Source: CBDBIG01 sp965205845 [NCBI: bacterium]
GTDB lineage: Bacteria; SAR324
Length of the DNA: 64,000 nt
Reading direction: 5' to 3'
Assembly (NCBI GenBank): GCA_965205845.1
Contig: CBDBIG010000003.1
Span: 1-64,000, forward strand
Below the pieces are notes generated by a model that saw only the letters and a list, made by a program, of their open reading frames with translations, was not told the origin of the DNA and made no database searches. Of the stretch, positions 42,798-51,887 are shown piece by piece. The translations under genes were made by a program, and so were the position numbers. Numbering within the stretch: the stretch's first letter is position 1; the number at the start of each line of letters is the position of its first letter.

Positions 42798-43855
42798 GCC
42801 AGTAAGGCTAAGGGCAGGTTGGCAAAGGGCCACTTTTGGGCATGATCTCGCAGCATTTCTTGGAGGTCGTTTATTCCACCGTACAAAGTTTCTAAACTGG
42901 GTGCTTGTTGCAGTACTTGCTCGTAGACACCAATGGCTTCTTCGTGCTTTTGTTGCGCAATCAAGACGAGCCCCAAATTAAGTTGTACGTACTGCAACTG
43001 CGGGTTTTGGACCAAGGCAGTGAGGCTATGTTTTTTTGCCTTGGAGTAGTCGCCTAACAGGTAGTACATCCAGCCGATGTTACCATGACCAACAGGGTCG
43101 GGCACCCGCTTCAAAGCCTGTTTGTAGGCGTGAATGGCCTTTTTAACCAGGGGAAGGTCGTAGGTGGCCAACCCGTCCAACTGCAAATTTTGGCTTGCAC
43201 CGTAGTGCACATTGGCTAACGTCTGCCAAAGTTCTGCTTGTTGTAAAGGGTCGTTTACGGCATTTAAGCCTTGGGTCAACACCTGCACGGCCACGGCGTA
43301 TTCCCCGTGTTGGCTTAGCCCAAACCCCGAAACCACATGGCGGTTCAAAGGTTGCAGTAAGGAAGAACGCGAACGTAGCCTCTTTAAAATAAGGTCCCGC
43401 CAGCGTTTTTCTAAGGCAAGGCCAGGAGGTGGCTGCGGCGTGTTTTTCTGGTTTCTACCCAATTGAAAACGACGCCACCATTCGCTTAAACTGGGAGCGT
43501 CGCCTGGGCGTTCTTGGGTTTGAGGGCGCCCTGTCTCCAAAAATTTCTGCCACCAAGGGGCGTGGTTTCTGGCTAAAGCATTGGCCAGTGCTCTGCGCTC
43601 TTGCAAGGGGCGTGGAAACAGCCAATAAAGGGAAAGGTGCGCGACCAATACGACAGCCACAAAGGTCAAGGCGGCTTTAAGCAACTCCTTTTTGGTGGGG
43701 GCGTGGTTTTTTTCCCGCCCAGGCAAACCCAGCCACAGACGCGTGGCGTGGCGCCACTGGTTTAAAGCGTCATCGTAGCGTTTGGCGGCAAAGTAAGCAT
43801 TGCCCTGGTGGTAGGCTAGGCGCGCTTTTGTATGGGGTTGTGCTTTGTGTTGCAT
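42647..43855 (-). CDS. TPR-containing membrane protein
   Basis: A 402-residue protein. An N-terminal TPR-like helix pair (AYHQGNAYFAAKRYDDALNQWRHATRL) precedes a membrane helix (LKAALTFVAVVLVAHLSLYWLF), a polar linker, and a C-terminal set of TPR repeats (residues 190 to 390), for example GHGNIGWMYYLLGDYSKAKKHSLTALVQNPQ. It probably scaffolds an envelope complex. Its 3' end is triplicated. Confidence 0.75.
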   Translation of the reverse strand: MQHKAQPHTKARLAYHQGNAYFAAKRYDDALNQWRHATRLWLGLPGREKNHAPTKKELLKAALTFVAVVLVAHLSLYWLFPRPLQERRALANALARNHAPWWQKFLETGRPQTQERPGDAPSLSEWWRRFQLGRNQKNTPQPPPGLALEKRWRDLILKRLRSRSSLLQPLNRHVVSGFGLSQHGEYAVAVQVLTQGLNAVNDPLQQAELWQTLANVHYGASQNLQLDGLATYDLPLVKKAIHAYKQALKRVPDPVGHGNIGWMYYLLGDYSKAKKHSLTALVQNPQLQYVQLNLGLVLIAQQKHEEAIGVYEQVLQQAPSLETLYGGINDLQEMLRDHAQKWPFANLPLALLAVQAGNVPVANQALNALQRASKVAPKWRRAGQFLQNHLNAFGSKPKQTPR

Positions 43856-44198
43856 GGGGGTTGGTGTATCTCAAAAAAACATTTCGCACGGATGTGCGTT
43901 GTTAAACAAAGGCGTATGTGCGCTCCGCTGCACAGTGCTGAGGTTTAAGATGGGATGGTGCCCATTGCAAAACCGCGCATCCATACCCTTTTTTCTGGGC
44001 ACGGGCACTTATTTTTTTAGCACTTTAACCCATGGCTGCTATAATACCCACTTGAGCCTGCCTTTTGACAAAAAATTAAACGCGTCCATACCCCTGGGTT
44101 TATGGAAATGGGCGAACCCTTGCGCCGACCAAGATTGTGTTGGCGCACTTTTTGCCTTACTGCTTGCCATGGTAGCGTGCCTGTTTAAGGCATGACAC
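43856..44198. other. intergenic region with one promoter-like element
   Basis: No supported gene. TATAAT at 44040 to 44045 with TTAGCA at 44017 to 44022 (17-base spacing) reads toward the TerB-like gene. Nothing else stands out. Confidence 0.5.
44017..44045 (+). promoter_or_regulatory. sigma70-like promoter upstream of the TerB-like gene
   Basis: -35 TTAGCA (four of six), 17-base spacer, -10 TATAAT (perfect). The gene start is about 150 bases downstream. Confidence 0.45.
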
Positions 44199-44858
44199 AT
44201 GACCCGTTTTTGGTTACTATTTGGTATATATCCACACGCCCTTGTGGAAAAACAAGACTTCATGGAAAATAACCCTACGAAAATGGCTATTCTCTCTCGT
44301 TACCCCGAAAGTCAGAAAAAAGATTACATCTTTGTACTTGCCCATGCTTTTAGCGAGTTTGAGGAAAGGCCAGCGGAAGAATGTGCGCTGTTTAACGATT
44401 GGGTATTAAATTTCAGGATTCCACAGGAATACCACAGCCAACTCAATCAAATCATTGATGGCGATTGGTTGGATAAACAATACACAAAGCGCATTGAGCG
44501 CTTGGTGATGCACCGCTTGGCGGATCCCTTGTTGCTCGATTCAATGGCGTTGGCCATGTCCGATGGGGTGTTGATGGACGATGAAGTGGATGCCTTGCGC
44601 AACTTGGCAACAGCAATGAACGTGTCTTCGGTGCATTTTAACATTTATCTTGAGCTCATTCACTCCGCTTACCAGGCCGCCTACCTCGAAAACCCAGAAC
44701 CTTTGTTTGAGCACAACATCGAGCAAGCCTTAAACTTGCTGTGTCAACGAAGGGTGGTTCTCTTTGAACACGCAAAACTTTGTACCTGCTCAAAAGACTA
44801 CAATGGAAAAATTAAGCAGCACTGGCTACGAATGAGCCAGCACAAAAGGGCTCGCTAA
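44199..44858 (+). CDS. TerB-like helical protein
   Basis: A 219-residue, mostly helical acidic protein. The middle LLLDSMALAMSDGVLMDDEVDALRNLATAMNV matches the TerB pattern (A-A-DG-x-E-L-L), and the flanking helices are consistent with that fold. TerB-like domains sit in envelope-stress and tellurite-resistance systems; no such partner is seen here. ATG 44262 (MENNPTKM) is an alternative start. The last ~33 codons are repeated downstream. Confidence 0.6.
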   Translation: MTRFWLLFGIYPHALVEKQDFMENNPTKMAILSRYPESQKKDYIFVLAHAFSEFEERPAEECALFNDWVLNFRIPQEYHSQLNQIIDGDWLDKQYTKRIERLVMHRLADPLLLDSMALAMSDGVLMDDEVDALRNLATAMNVSSVHFNIYLELIHSAYQAAYLENPEPLFEHNIEQALNLLCQRRVVLFEHAKLCTCSKDYNGKIKQHWLRMSQHKRAR

Positions 44859-45081
44859 GCAAGAAAGGCTAGGAAACCTTTTGCGCCCATTGCAAAACGA
44901 GGCTCATTGGAAAGTAAGCGTGGCTCTCTTTGAACACGCAAAACTTTGTACCTGCTCAAAAGACTACAATGGAAAAATTAAGCAGCACTGGCTACGAATG
45001 AGCCAGCACAAAAGGGCTCGCTAAGCAAGAAAGGCTAGGAAACCTTTTGCGCCCATTGCAAAACGAGGCTCATTGGAAGGT
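44760..45081 (+). repeat. 166-bp tandem duplication of the TerB-like gene 3' end
   Basis: The segment from CTCTTTGAACACGCAAAA to GAGGCTCATTGGAA starts at 44760 and again at 44926, nearly identical. It spans the last codons, the stop at 44856, and a hairpin GAGCC with GGCTC around the stop. The second copy has its own stop and precedes ftsE. Confidence 0.96.
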
Positions 45082-45119
45082 AATCAAAGCATGTCAGTCG
45101 GTTTTTTTGGGGTAGACCA

Positions 45120-45791
45120 ATGATTGAACTAAACCAAGTTAGCAAGGGGTATCGCAAAAACATTGCCGTGATGCAAGGGGCTACTTGTAGCATTCACAAT
45201 GGCGACTTCTTCTTTCTTACTGGGGTGAGTGGTTCGGGCAAAACCACCCTTTTTAAACTGCTGCTGCGTATGGAACGCCCTGATAGTGGCACGGTGTGTT
45301 TTGATGGGCACGACATTGCCCGGTTAAAAAGCAAACAGGTGGCAGAGCATCGGCGTAACATCGGCACGGTATTTCAAGATTTGCAATTGCTTGAAGACGA
45401 AAGCGTGGAAGAAAACATCGCTTTGCCCTTGTTGGTTTCAGGATTAAGACGAAAGCATGCCATGATGCGCGTGTCTGCGTTACTTGAACAGGTGAAGCTT
45501 GCCTCGCGAGGCAGAGAAAAGGTGTTCTACCTATCAGGGGGTGAAAAACAACTGGTGGCCGTCGCACGTGCATTGGTGTTTGAGCCCAAGCTAATCTTGG
45601 CCGACGAGCCCACGGGAAATCTTGATATTGACGCTGCATTGCGGGTGATGAACTTGCTACGCATGATGAATGCGCAAGGATGCACTGTGATGGTTTCAAC
45701 CCACGACTTGCAGGTGATTAGGGCACTAAGGGCACGCACCTTAATCATTAAAGGTCAGCAGCTCATTGAGGTTCAACTGGCCGATTCTTAA
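45120..45791 (+). CDS. ftsE: cell division ATP-binding protein FtsE
   Basis: A 223-residue ABC ATPase. Walker A is GVSGSGKTTLFKLL, signature LSGGEKQLVAVARAL, Walker B LILADEPTGNLD, and H-loop VMVSTHDLQVI. FtsE opens with IELNQVSKGYRK, the typical start. The signature is slightly unusual (EKQLVAVA rather than EQQRVAIA). With FtsX it activates septal peptidoglycan hydrolases. It starts an operon with ftsX and the EnvC-like gene. Confidence 0.93.
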   Translation: MIELNQVSKGYRKNIAVMQGATCSIHNGDFFFLTGVSGSGKTTLFKLLLRMERPDSGTVCFDGHDIARLKSKQVAEHRRNIGTVFQDLQLLEDESVEENIALPLLVSGLRRKHAMMRVSALLEQVKLASRGREKVFYLSGGEKQLVAVARALVFEPKLILADEPTGNLDIDAALRVMNLLRMMNAQGCTVMVSTHDLQVIRALRARTLIIKGQQLIEVQLADS

Positions 45792-45854
45792 AACCAAAAA
45801 GGGCATTTATTTTTTGATTCTATTATTTGATGAAAAGAAGAATTCAAAGCACCT

Positions 45855-46742
45855 ATGTTGATTTATGGATTAATGCGCGGCGTCAAAGGCTTGCTGCTTA
45901 ATTGGCGTTCAGCAGCACAGCATTTTATCATTCTTACCACCTCTTTAAGTTTATTGGGGGTGCTGGCTTTAACTGTGTTCAATGTGCAGACTTTGGCCAA
46001 TCATTTCTTGCGCAGTGCGCCTGTGTCTTTATTTTTGGAACCCAGTGCTGAGGAAGAAGAACGCAAGGCGTTACTGGGTACGCTAAAAAAACACCCCCTC
46101 GTCCGTGACGTCCGCTTGGTTACCCCTGAAAAAGGCTTTGCGGAGCTCTCTACGCACCTTGGGGTAGAAAATATATTGCTCAGAGAGGTTGACCACAGCA
46201 CCTTGCCCTACACCATCGATTTTCGTGTGCCGTCTCAAAAAAAATCGGCCATGCACGCCTTTATTCAAAGTTTAAGAAACCATGAGGTTGTGGCCGATGT
46301 TGTGCTGGCTGACAATCTCCTTGCGCGCATGCGCGGCGTGTTTGCAGCCTTGCGGGGGACTGGCCTATTTATGCTAGGTCTGGGTTTGTTGGCCTTTGTA
46401 TTGGTGATGATGCATGCTACCCAGCTCTCTTTGATATCGCGCAAAAAAGAGTTGCAAGTATTTTCTTTAATGGGTGTTCCACAAACGGCAGTGCATTTTT
46501 CGTTTATGGTAGAAAGCGTTTTTTTAACCCTTTCGAGTGGGGTTTCGGCCTTGGTGCTGTTGTGGATTTTTTTGAATGCCGTGCGCCTCGCCTTGCAAGT
46601 AAATGCCATTGCAGAAAGTATAACCGCCTTTTTGGTGTACTTTCCTCCACTCATTTGGGGAGGAGCGTTGGTAACCATTAGCCTGTTGGGCGTTTTTGGA
46701 AGCGCTATCGTAACGCATCAAATTTTAAGGGAAACATACTAA
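45855..46742 (+). CDS. ftsX: cell division permease FtsX
   Basis: A 295-residue protein with four membrane helices (after residues 20, 170, 220 and 265) and a periplasmic loop between the first two. Family features are FLEPSAEEEERKALLGTLKKHP and VRDVRLVTPEKGFAELSTHLG in the loop. It carries the FtsE signal across the membrane to the hydrolase activator encoded next. Only 63 bases separate it from ftsE. Confidence 0.9.
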   Translation: MLIYGLMRGVKGLLLNWRSAAQHFIILTTSLSLLGVLALTVFNVQTLANHFLRSAPVSLFLEPSAEEEERKALLGTLKKHPLVRDVRLVTPEKGFAELSTHLGVENILLREVDHSTLPYTIDFRVPSQKKSAMHAFIQSLRNHEVVADVVLADNLLARMRGVFAALRGTGLFMLGLGLLAFVLVMMHATQLSLISRKKELQVFSLMGVPQTAVHFSFMVESVFLTLSSGVSALVLLWIFLNAVRLALQVNAIAESITAFLVYFPPLIWGGALVTISLLGVFGSAIVTHQILRETY

Positions 46743-46743
46743 C

Positions 46744-47919
46744 ATGGGTCCAAAAAACACCCTTGCCATGGCCCTTGGCCTCGTTTTTTGGGGGTGTGTC
46801 TTAAGCGTTTGTCAACCGCCTCTTGCCAAAGGGCAAATTTTTCCCCCTTTAGGTAAGGTTGGCGGACCACCTCCCAGCCAAAATGTAAGGAAACCACAAG
46901 ACGTTCATGCCGTGCTCAACCACTTGGCAGGGCGCATTGGTGTCTCGCACAGGCGCAGGGACAATTTAAAAATACGCATTGCGCGTGCCCAAGAGCAAGT
47001 GCAAAGGACAAAGAATGCTTTTCTAAGCCTAGGCATTCGTCAACAACAAACCAAGGAGGAACTCAATGCGGGAATTTTGCAGTTGTATCGGGTATCTAAG
47101 CAGAGCCTTGGTGGTGCGTTTTTTTCCTTTGTGAATTCGCCCTATTTTTTAAAGTATGGGCGCTACGCTGCCATGGTGCATCAAGAGCAGTTTGCGCTGA
47201 TTGATCATTATGCCAAAAGTCAAAAAAGCATCCAAAAAATAGGGTTTGAACGCCGCGATGCCTTAAACAACTTACAAGAGCTTGAAGCGGCGCTGAAAAA
47301 TGAACGCCAGCGCTTGTACACCCAAACCAAGCACCTACGCAAGATATTGGTGAACTTGCGGAGCGATGACACGCTGCGTCAACGTAGAAGCAACCAGCTG
47401 CTGCTGCAGGCCAATCAGGCGAGTGCGCTGTTGTTAGACCTCGAAAAAACTTCCCCAGCCCTGCAAAAAAAACCATCCGCTGTGTGGCATCACCCCGTCG
47501 ATGATGCCACCGTTATCCGCCATTTTGGCGATCGTAAAAGCTACCTTCAAGAAGAACCTTTGCAAGATGGGGTGCTGCTTCGCAGCCAAACGCGGCCCCT
47601 TGTGAAAGCGATGCATGGTGGCGTGGTCGCGTTGAGTGCACCTTTTTACGGACAAGGGGACATGCTGGTCATTTATCATGGCAGCGGAGTCTATGGGGTG
47701 TATGGGCATCTGGAAAACATTCGCGTACAGCCAGGCCAGTGGATAAAAGCGGGGGATACTTTGGGCGACATTGCCTATCAACCATTGCACAACGACCACT
47801 GGCTTTACCTTGGCTTGCGTGAGCAAGGCAGGGCTCAAGACCCCCTTTTGATTTTGCCATCCCCTGTGCGCCCCGTCAGCCAGCCCAGGGCACAACCCGC
47901 CTTCTTGGGTTCAAGATAA
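46744..47919 (+). CDS. EnvC-like murein hydrolase activator (LytM domain)
   Basis: A 391-residue secreted protein with a signal peptide (LAMALGLVFWGCVLSVCQPPLA), an Arg/Gln-rich coiled coil (residues 60 to 235), and a C-terminal LytM domain (VIRHFGDRKSYLQEE, VKAMHGGVVALSAPFYGQGDML, YGVYGHLENIRVQPGQWI). The usual metal-binding His pair is incomplete, as in EnvC, which activates amidases rather than cutting itself. It begins two bases after ftsX, in keeping with an FtsEX-EnvC complex. Confidence 0.88.
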   Translation: MGPKNTLAMALGLVFWGCVLSVCQPPLAKGQIFPPLGKVGGPPPSQNVRKPQDVHAVLNHLAGRIGVSHRRRDNLKIRIARAQEQVQRTKNAFLSLGIRQQQTKEELNAGILQLYRVSKQSLGGAFFSFVNSPYFLKYGRYAAMVHQEQFALIDHYAKSQKSIQKIGFERRDALNNLQELEAALKNERQRLYTQTKHLRKILVNLRSDDTLRQRRSNQLLLQANQASALLLDLEKTSPALQKKPSAVWHHPVDDATVIRHFGDRKSYLQEEPLQDGVLLRSQTRPLVKAMHGGVVALSAPFYGQGDMLVIYHGSGVYGVYGHLENIRVQPGQWIKAGDTLGDIAYQPLHNDHWLYLGLREQGRAQDPLLILPSPVRPVSQPRAQPAFLGSR

Positions 47920-48157
47920 AGCAGCCCATGGAGCTGCGTGAAAACCCCCTGTTGCGCAGCGGCCGCCTCGCTTTGCCGATGGATTTTGCCTTGGCATGGT
48001 GTAAGAGGGAACATCGGGCGGGGGGTTGTCCGAAAAAGCACTGGGTACGCAAAATACTTTCTGTCCCTTGGTGCCGTGTAAAATACGCTGGCCCCTGGGG
48101 GTCGGTTTTCAAAAATGCAGATCGCGCTGATGGGTTTTCGGTTTCAGCATAAAAAAA

Positions 48158-48256
48158 TGGCGGAGATGCGTGGGAATCGAACCCACCCAAAGCGGTATCA
48201 GCGCCCTGCACACGGGTTTGAAGCCCGGGAAGCCCACCAGTGACTCATCCATCTCC
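48158..48256 (-). tRNA. selC: selenocysteine tRNA (anticodon TCA)
   Basis: 99 bases including an encoded CCA. Acceptor GGAGATG pairs with CATCTCC, discriminator G. The anticodon loop CTTCAAA gives TCA, flanked by a CCCGGG/CCCGTG-type stem. The long extra arm and the T-arm GTGGGTTCGATTCCCAC fit a tRNA-Sec. It implies a selenocysteine decoding system elsewhere; no selenoprotein gene is seen in this window. Confidence 0.95.
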
Positions 48257-48468
48257 CTAAAACGAACGGTCCACACGGCTTACTGGCATGCTGCGTGCGT
48301 GTGCCGACCACGAACGATGATTGGGGTACGCTCTAAACTCTGTTGGAAAAAAAGCATTTGCGCAAGCACTAAAAACACATTCTTTGGGCTTGACATAGTC
48401 CTCCCTAAAACACGAGACTGCTGGTTGGAAGCGCGATGAAAGTGCGCTTTTCCAAAATGATCAGAACT

Positions 48469-48541
48469 GGGGATGTAGCTCAGATGGGAGAGCACGACGC
48501 TGGCAGTGTCGGGGTCAGGGGTTCGATCCCCCTCATCTCCA
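48469..48541 (+). tRNA. tRNA-Ala (anticodon GGC)
   Basis: 73 bases. Acceptor GGGGATG pairs with CATCTCC, D-arm GCTC/GAGC, anticodon stem CGACG/TGTCG with loop CTGGCAG (anticodon GGC), T-arm AGGGG TTCGATC CCCCT, discriminator A. CCA is not encoded. It lies 213 bases from selC and reads the other way. Confidence 0.96.
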
Positions 48542-48654
48542 CTTCGCTTCAAAAACCAAAATAACGAATGGGGTTGGGCGAGGAACTTGCCCCTTGAACC
48601 CGCGATGAAGCCGCGCTTTTGCACCCGATGCGTTTTGTAAAGCAGCGCTTTCTT

Positions 48655-49407
48655 TTAAGAAGAATGCGAATGGGTATGGTGGTGGACGTAAGCTGCCAAA
48701 TGGCTGGTGGTTTGCGCTCCAAACAGCTGGGCATAAGCGGGCATTTCAACCACGTTGCGGGGTTTGCCCGAGCAGCAAATATGCCCGTTAATGCAGTATA
48801 CACGGTCCGTCGAAGACATCACCATGTGGAGGTCGTGAGAAATAAAAACCACGCTGCACTGGTGGCTTTTGCGGATGCGCATCATTAAACTGTGTAGGAT
48901 TGCTTGGCCACCAACATCCACCCCTTGCAAGGGTTCATCTAAGGCCAACAGCTGGGGTCGGCTAATGAGGGCACGCGCCAGCAACACCCGTTGAATTTCA
49001 CCGCCCGAAAGGGCTTGCATGCGCTTGTTCAACAAATGCAAGGCATCGCATTCTTCCAAAGGGGCCAAAATGGCCTGCCTTACCTCTCGTTTTCTGCCTT
49101 TGCCTTTGCAACCTAAACGCAAAAAACGTTCTACCGTAACGGGAAAATACGGATCGAGGCGTAACTTCTGCGGCGTGTAGCCAATGCGTAGACCCGCTTG
49201 TTGATGGGCGGTTCCACTGGTAGGCTTAAGCAAGCCCAACAACATGCGCAAGGCCGTGGTTTTCCCACCACCATTAGGGCCAATAAAGGTCACCATCTCC
49301 TGGGGGGTTACCTCAATCGACAAGCCCTTCACAATCGCGTGTGTGTCCACGCTAAATGCAGCATTTTTTAATGCCACCAAGGCAGATGCATGGGAAGGAA
49401 TGGTCAC
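48655..49407 (-). CDS. znuC: zinc ABC transporter ATPase ZnuC
   Basis: A 250-residue ABC ATPase: Walker A FIGPNGGGKTTALRML, signature LSGGEIQRVLLARAL, Walker B LLALDEPLQGVD, H-loop FISHDLHMVM. The spacing and the EPLQGVD motif match ZnuC. The C-terminal tail HLAAYVHHHTHSHSS is His-rich, as in zinc uptake proteins. The start is GTG 49407. It is divergent from znuB; no znuA gene is in the window. Confidence 0.87.
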   Translation of the reverse strand: MTIPSHASALVALKNAAFSVDTHAIVKGLSIEVTPQEMVTFIGPNGGGKTTALRMLLGLLKPTSGTAHQQAGLRIGYTPQKLRLDPYFPVTVERFLRLGCKGKGRKREVRQAILAPLEECDALHLLNKRMQALSGGEIQRVLLARALISRPQLLALDEPLQGVDVGGQAILHSLMMRIRKSHQCSVVFISHDLHMVMSSTDRVYCINGHICCSGKPRNVVEMPAYAQLFGAQTTSHLAAYVHHHTHSHSS

Positions 49408-49577
49408 GGGGATGATGAAGATCCTTTTTTGAAGAAGGTGACGGCTTTTAGCAAAGCACTGCTATGGCTGTAATCGAATGGCCAAAGGTCTCAAATACGA
49501 CCCTATCCACACCCAACGCCCATAAATTTGGCCTAACCCATTCCACTACCGTCTACTATTGCACAGGGCTGATACAG

Positions 49578-50408
49578 ATGGCAGCATATACTTTTTTGTT
49601 AGAGCATGCTTGGGCTGTGCGTGCCTGCCTGGGTGGCGTAGGCGTGGCCTTGCTTGCAGGTCCCATGGGTTGCTTGTTGGTGTGGCGGCGCATGGCTTTT
49701 TTTACCGATGCCCTTGGGCATAGTACCTTGTTGGGGATTGGTCTTGGCATTGTGTTCCACCTTTCCCCTCGCGTTTCGGCCCTGTTGGGCATGGTCTTAC
49801 TCATTGTACCGCTCTTTTTTTTAAAGCGGACCACCCCACAAACCGACGCCTTGCTCGGGGGTATGTCTCACGCCTATTTGGCGTTTGGGCTGTTGCTTAT
49901 TCATCTGTTACCAGGGGTAAACATTAATATTCACGCACTGCTATTTGGAGATATTCTTTCGACCACCTTAAAGGATCTGGCATGGATTTACGGCGTGGGC
50001 TTGCTGATTTTCGTGGGGCTTGGGTTTTTTTGGTCGGCATTGGTTTCCATGAGCGTGAATGAAGATATGGCCAAAATAGAAGGCATTGCTACAGCGTGGG
50101 TCGAAGGGGTTTTTTTTGTTTTGGTGGGTTTGCTGGTGGCCATTGCCTTACAGGTGGTGGGGGTCTTGCTTACCGCGGCCTTGCTTATTTTGCCCGCCCT
50201 GTGTTCTACCCGGATAGGCAAAACCCCTGAGCAAACCGCCGTGCTGGCCAGTAGCATTGGCATTGCGTGTACCTTGGGCGGCATCGCCCTGGCTTTTTGG
50301 TGGGATGTCCCCGTGGGCCCCAGCATTGCCGCCACCATGGCCTTTATTTTTTGCGCAATCTTACTGATAGAATTTTTGGCCTTCAAAAAGCAGGCACCTC
50401 CCCCATAA
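49578..50408 (+). CDS. znuB: zinc ABC transporter permease ZnuB
   Basis: A 276-residue permease with seven or eight helices. Family motifs: RACLGGVGVALLAGPMGCLLVWRRMAFFTDALGHSTLLG and LLGDI-like ALLFGDILSTT, then GVLLTAALLILPALCST. ATG 49578 gives the usual N-terminus; the frame is open 38 codons further upstream without membrane character. It is transcribed away from znuC with 170 bases between starts, where I find no clear Zur site. Confidence 0.9.
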   Translation: MAAYTFLLEHAWAVRACLGGVGVALLAGPMGCLLVWRRMAFFTDALGHSTLLGIGLGIVFHLSPRVSALLGMVLLIVPLFFLKRTTPQTDALLGGMSHAYLAFGLLLIHLLPGVNINIHALLFGDILSTTLKDLAWIYGVGLLIFVGLGFFWSALVSMSVNEDMAKIEGIATAWVEGVFFVLVGLLVAIALQVVGVLLTAALLILPALCSTRIGKTPEQTAVLASSIGIACTLGGIALAFWWDVPVGPSIAATMAFIFCAILLIEFLAFKKQAPPP

Positions 50409-50454
50409 TTCGCGCTTTCTTTTGGCGTGTCGCTCTCCAGTTGGCAATATAGCT

Positions 50455-50667
50455 AAGGGTGCTGACGAACACGATGGACTAAAGCGATGGCTGGGCTGTC
50501 TCCATCCGTGAACGGCGGTGGTTAGAGGGCACCTTTGCGGCTACGCTTGCTTAGTGGAAAACACCCTTCGCTCCACCCAAGGTAAATCCAAGGGCTGAGA
50601 CCTCCTTTATCCATCCCCATTGACCAATGCCCTGGGTTGCCAAGGCGCACTGCGCCATCGCACCCTT
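50455..50667 (+). ncRNA. candidate structured RNA, 213 nt, unidentified
   Basis: The 537-base gap between znuB and the next gene has no reading frame. AAGGGTG (50455 to 50461) pairs with CACCCTT (50661 to 50667), and CGATGG (50472 to 50477) with CCATCG (50655 to 50660), giving a 13-bp closing stem with a one-sided 10-base bulge. Such a closing stem fits several housekeeping RNAs of this size, including 6S RNA, but I do not recognise the conserved core of any. Orientation is arbitrary. Confidence 0.3.
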
Positions 50668-50693
50668 ATCCGAAGATGCGCTATAGCAGCATC

Positions 50694-50765
50694 TTGAGTA
50701 GGAAATTGCCGCATAATCGTGATATCACTCGTTTTGAGTAGGAAATTGCCGCATAATCATGATAT
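50694..50765. repeat. 40-bp tandem repeat
   Basis: TTGAGTAGGAAATTGCCGC and the following GATATCA-containing part occur at 50694 and again at 50734, period 40, with two substitutions. It is in the same gap as the candidate RNA and not in a gene. Confidence 0.9.
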
Positions 50766-50945
50766 CATTCGCTCCGTATCCCCGGAGCTTAAAGGTCGCC
50801 CTAATAGTAACTGCAAACCAGGATCCCACAAGGGTCATCTCCAAGCCCTACTAAGGTGGAGCGTTGCGGTTCCTTTTTTTAAAAACAGCCTCTATTTTTA
50901 GATGACACGCTTTTTTTGCTGCGTTTATCGGGAGAATTGAAATTG

Positions 50946-51731
50946 ATGTGCCCACGTGCTTTCTACGCTGATTTTTTAGGTGCAGGACTGTTATTTTTTG
51001 GCCTGCTTTCGACCCCTAGCATTGGCTTGGCCGATGCCAAAGGGCGTAGCGTCATGTTGCAAGTGTATCAAGAATCGCGCAAACACAGCACCCAGGAGTC
51101 GAATGTGTTGTTGCGCATTTTAGACCAAGAAAAACGCGAGCGTGTACGCAGCTTTACCAGCCGCCGCTTGCTTGAGAGCCCCGAAAGAAGCAAAAGTTTG
51201 ATTAAGTTTTATCGCCCGCCTAACGTCAGCGGAACCTCGCTTTTAACCCACACCGACGATGCACAAAACACCACCGAACAGTGGATTTATTTTCCAGCCC
51301 TGCGCAACGTGCGCCAGTTGGATACCGAAGGGCGCAACGAGAGTTTTATGGGCTCTGATTTTACCTACGCCGATGTGGCAGGACGACAGATTGACCAAGA
51401 CGAACACACCTTGCTCAACGAGACTAAAACCCGCTGGATCATTCAGAGCATTCCAAAGGATAAAACGCAAGCCTATTCCAAACTCATTTTGCTCGTCGAT
51501 AAAAAATCGAAAGTACCTTTGCGCGTGGTGTTTTATGATCGCAAAGGCAAAAAGCTTAAAACCTTAAGCAACACCAAAATTAGCATTGTCAAGGGCATGC
51601 ACCTTGCCACCAATAGCGTGATGTTAAACCATCGCAGCAAGGGCAGGTCCTTGCTGGTGGTAAACGAGGTTAAAGTGGGGGTTAACATTAGCCAAAACGA
51701 TGTGGGGATCATTGCCCTTAAAAGCAATTAA
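50946..51731 (+). CDS. outer-membrane lipoprotein-sorting (LolA-like) protein
   Basis: A 261-residue secreted protein. A signal peptide ends near GLADA; the rest has the LolA-like half-barrel pattern of the family found beside MMPL transporters: RSFTSRRLLESPERSKSLIKFYRP, TSLLTHTDD, TEQWIYFPALRNVRQL, GSDFTYADVAGR and KSKVPLRVVFYDRKGKKLKTL. GGAGAATTGAAATTG precedes ATG 50946. Likely role: carrying lipid or lipoprotein between membranes, with the barrel and RND genes that follow. Confidence 0.82.
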   Translation: MCPRAFYADFLGAGLLFFGLLSTPSIGLADAKGRSVMLQVYQESRKHSTQESNVLLRILDQEKRERVRSFTSRRLLESPERSKSLIKFYRPPNVSGTSLLTHTDDAQNTTEQWIYFPALRNVRQLDTEGRNESFMGSDFTYADVAGRQIDQDEHTLLNETKTRWIIQSIPKDKTQAYSKLILLVDKKSKVPLRVVFYDRKGKKLKTLSNTKISIVKGMHLATNSVMLNHRSKGRSLLVVNEVKVGVNISQNDVGIIALKSN

Positions 51732-51887
51732 CCCACAGCAAAAGACTGATTGCGCTGGGTGCTGTCACGGCTGCCCGTGTGCGTATCCATGCTAAGAGCC
51801 GTTAATAATGAAGAGATTTACAAGATTCCTGTTTTTAGCCCCTAACCCTAAACATTGTTTTGATATGTAAAGGGGATACATAAACCC

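Noticed and set aside
43845-44195. 116-codon frame on the plus strand
   Set aside because: Composition is not protein-like, it overlaps the TPR gene start, and a promoter-like element lies inside it.
50434-50700. Assignment of the structured RNA candidate to 6S or RNase P RNA
   Set aside because: The conserved core sequences of these RNAs could not be found; only the closing stem is supported.
50700-50765. XerC/D dif-like site in GCCGCATAATCGTGATATCA
   Set aside because: Only a few positions agree with known dif sites, and the sequence is repeated in tandem.
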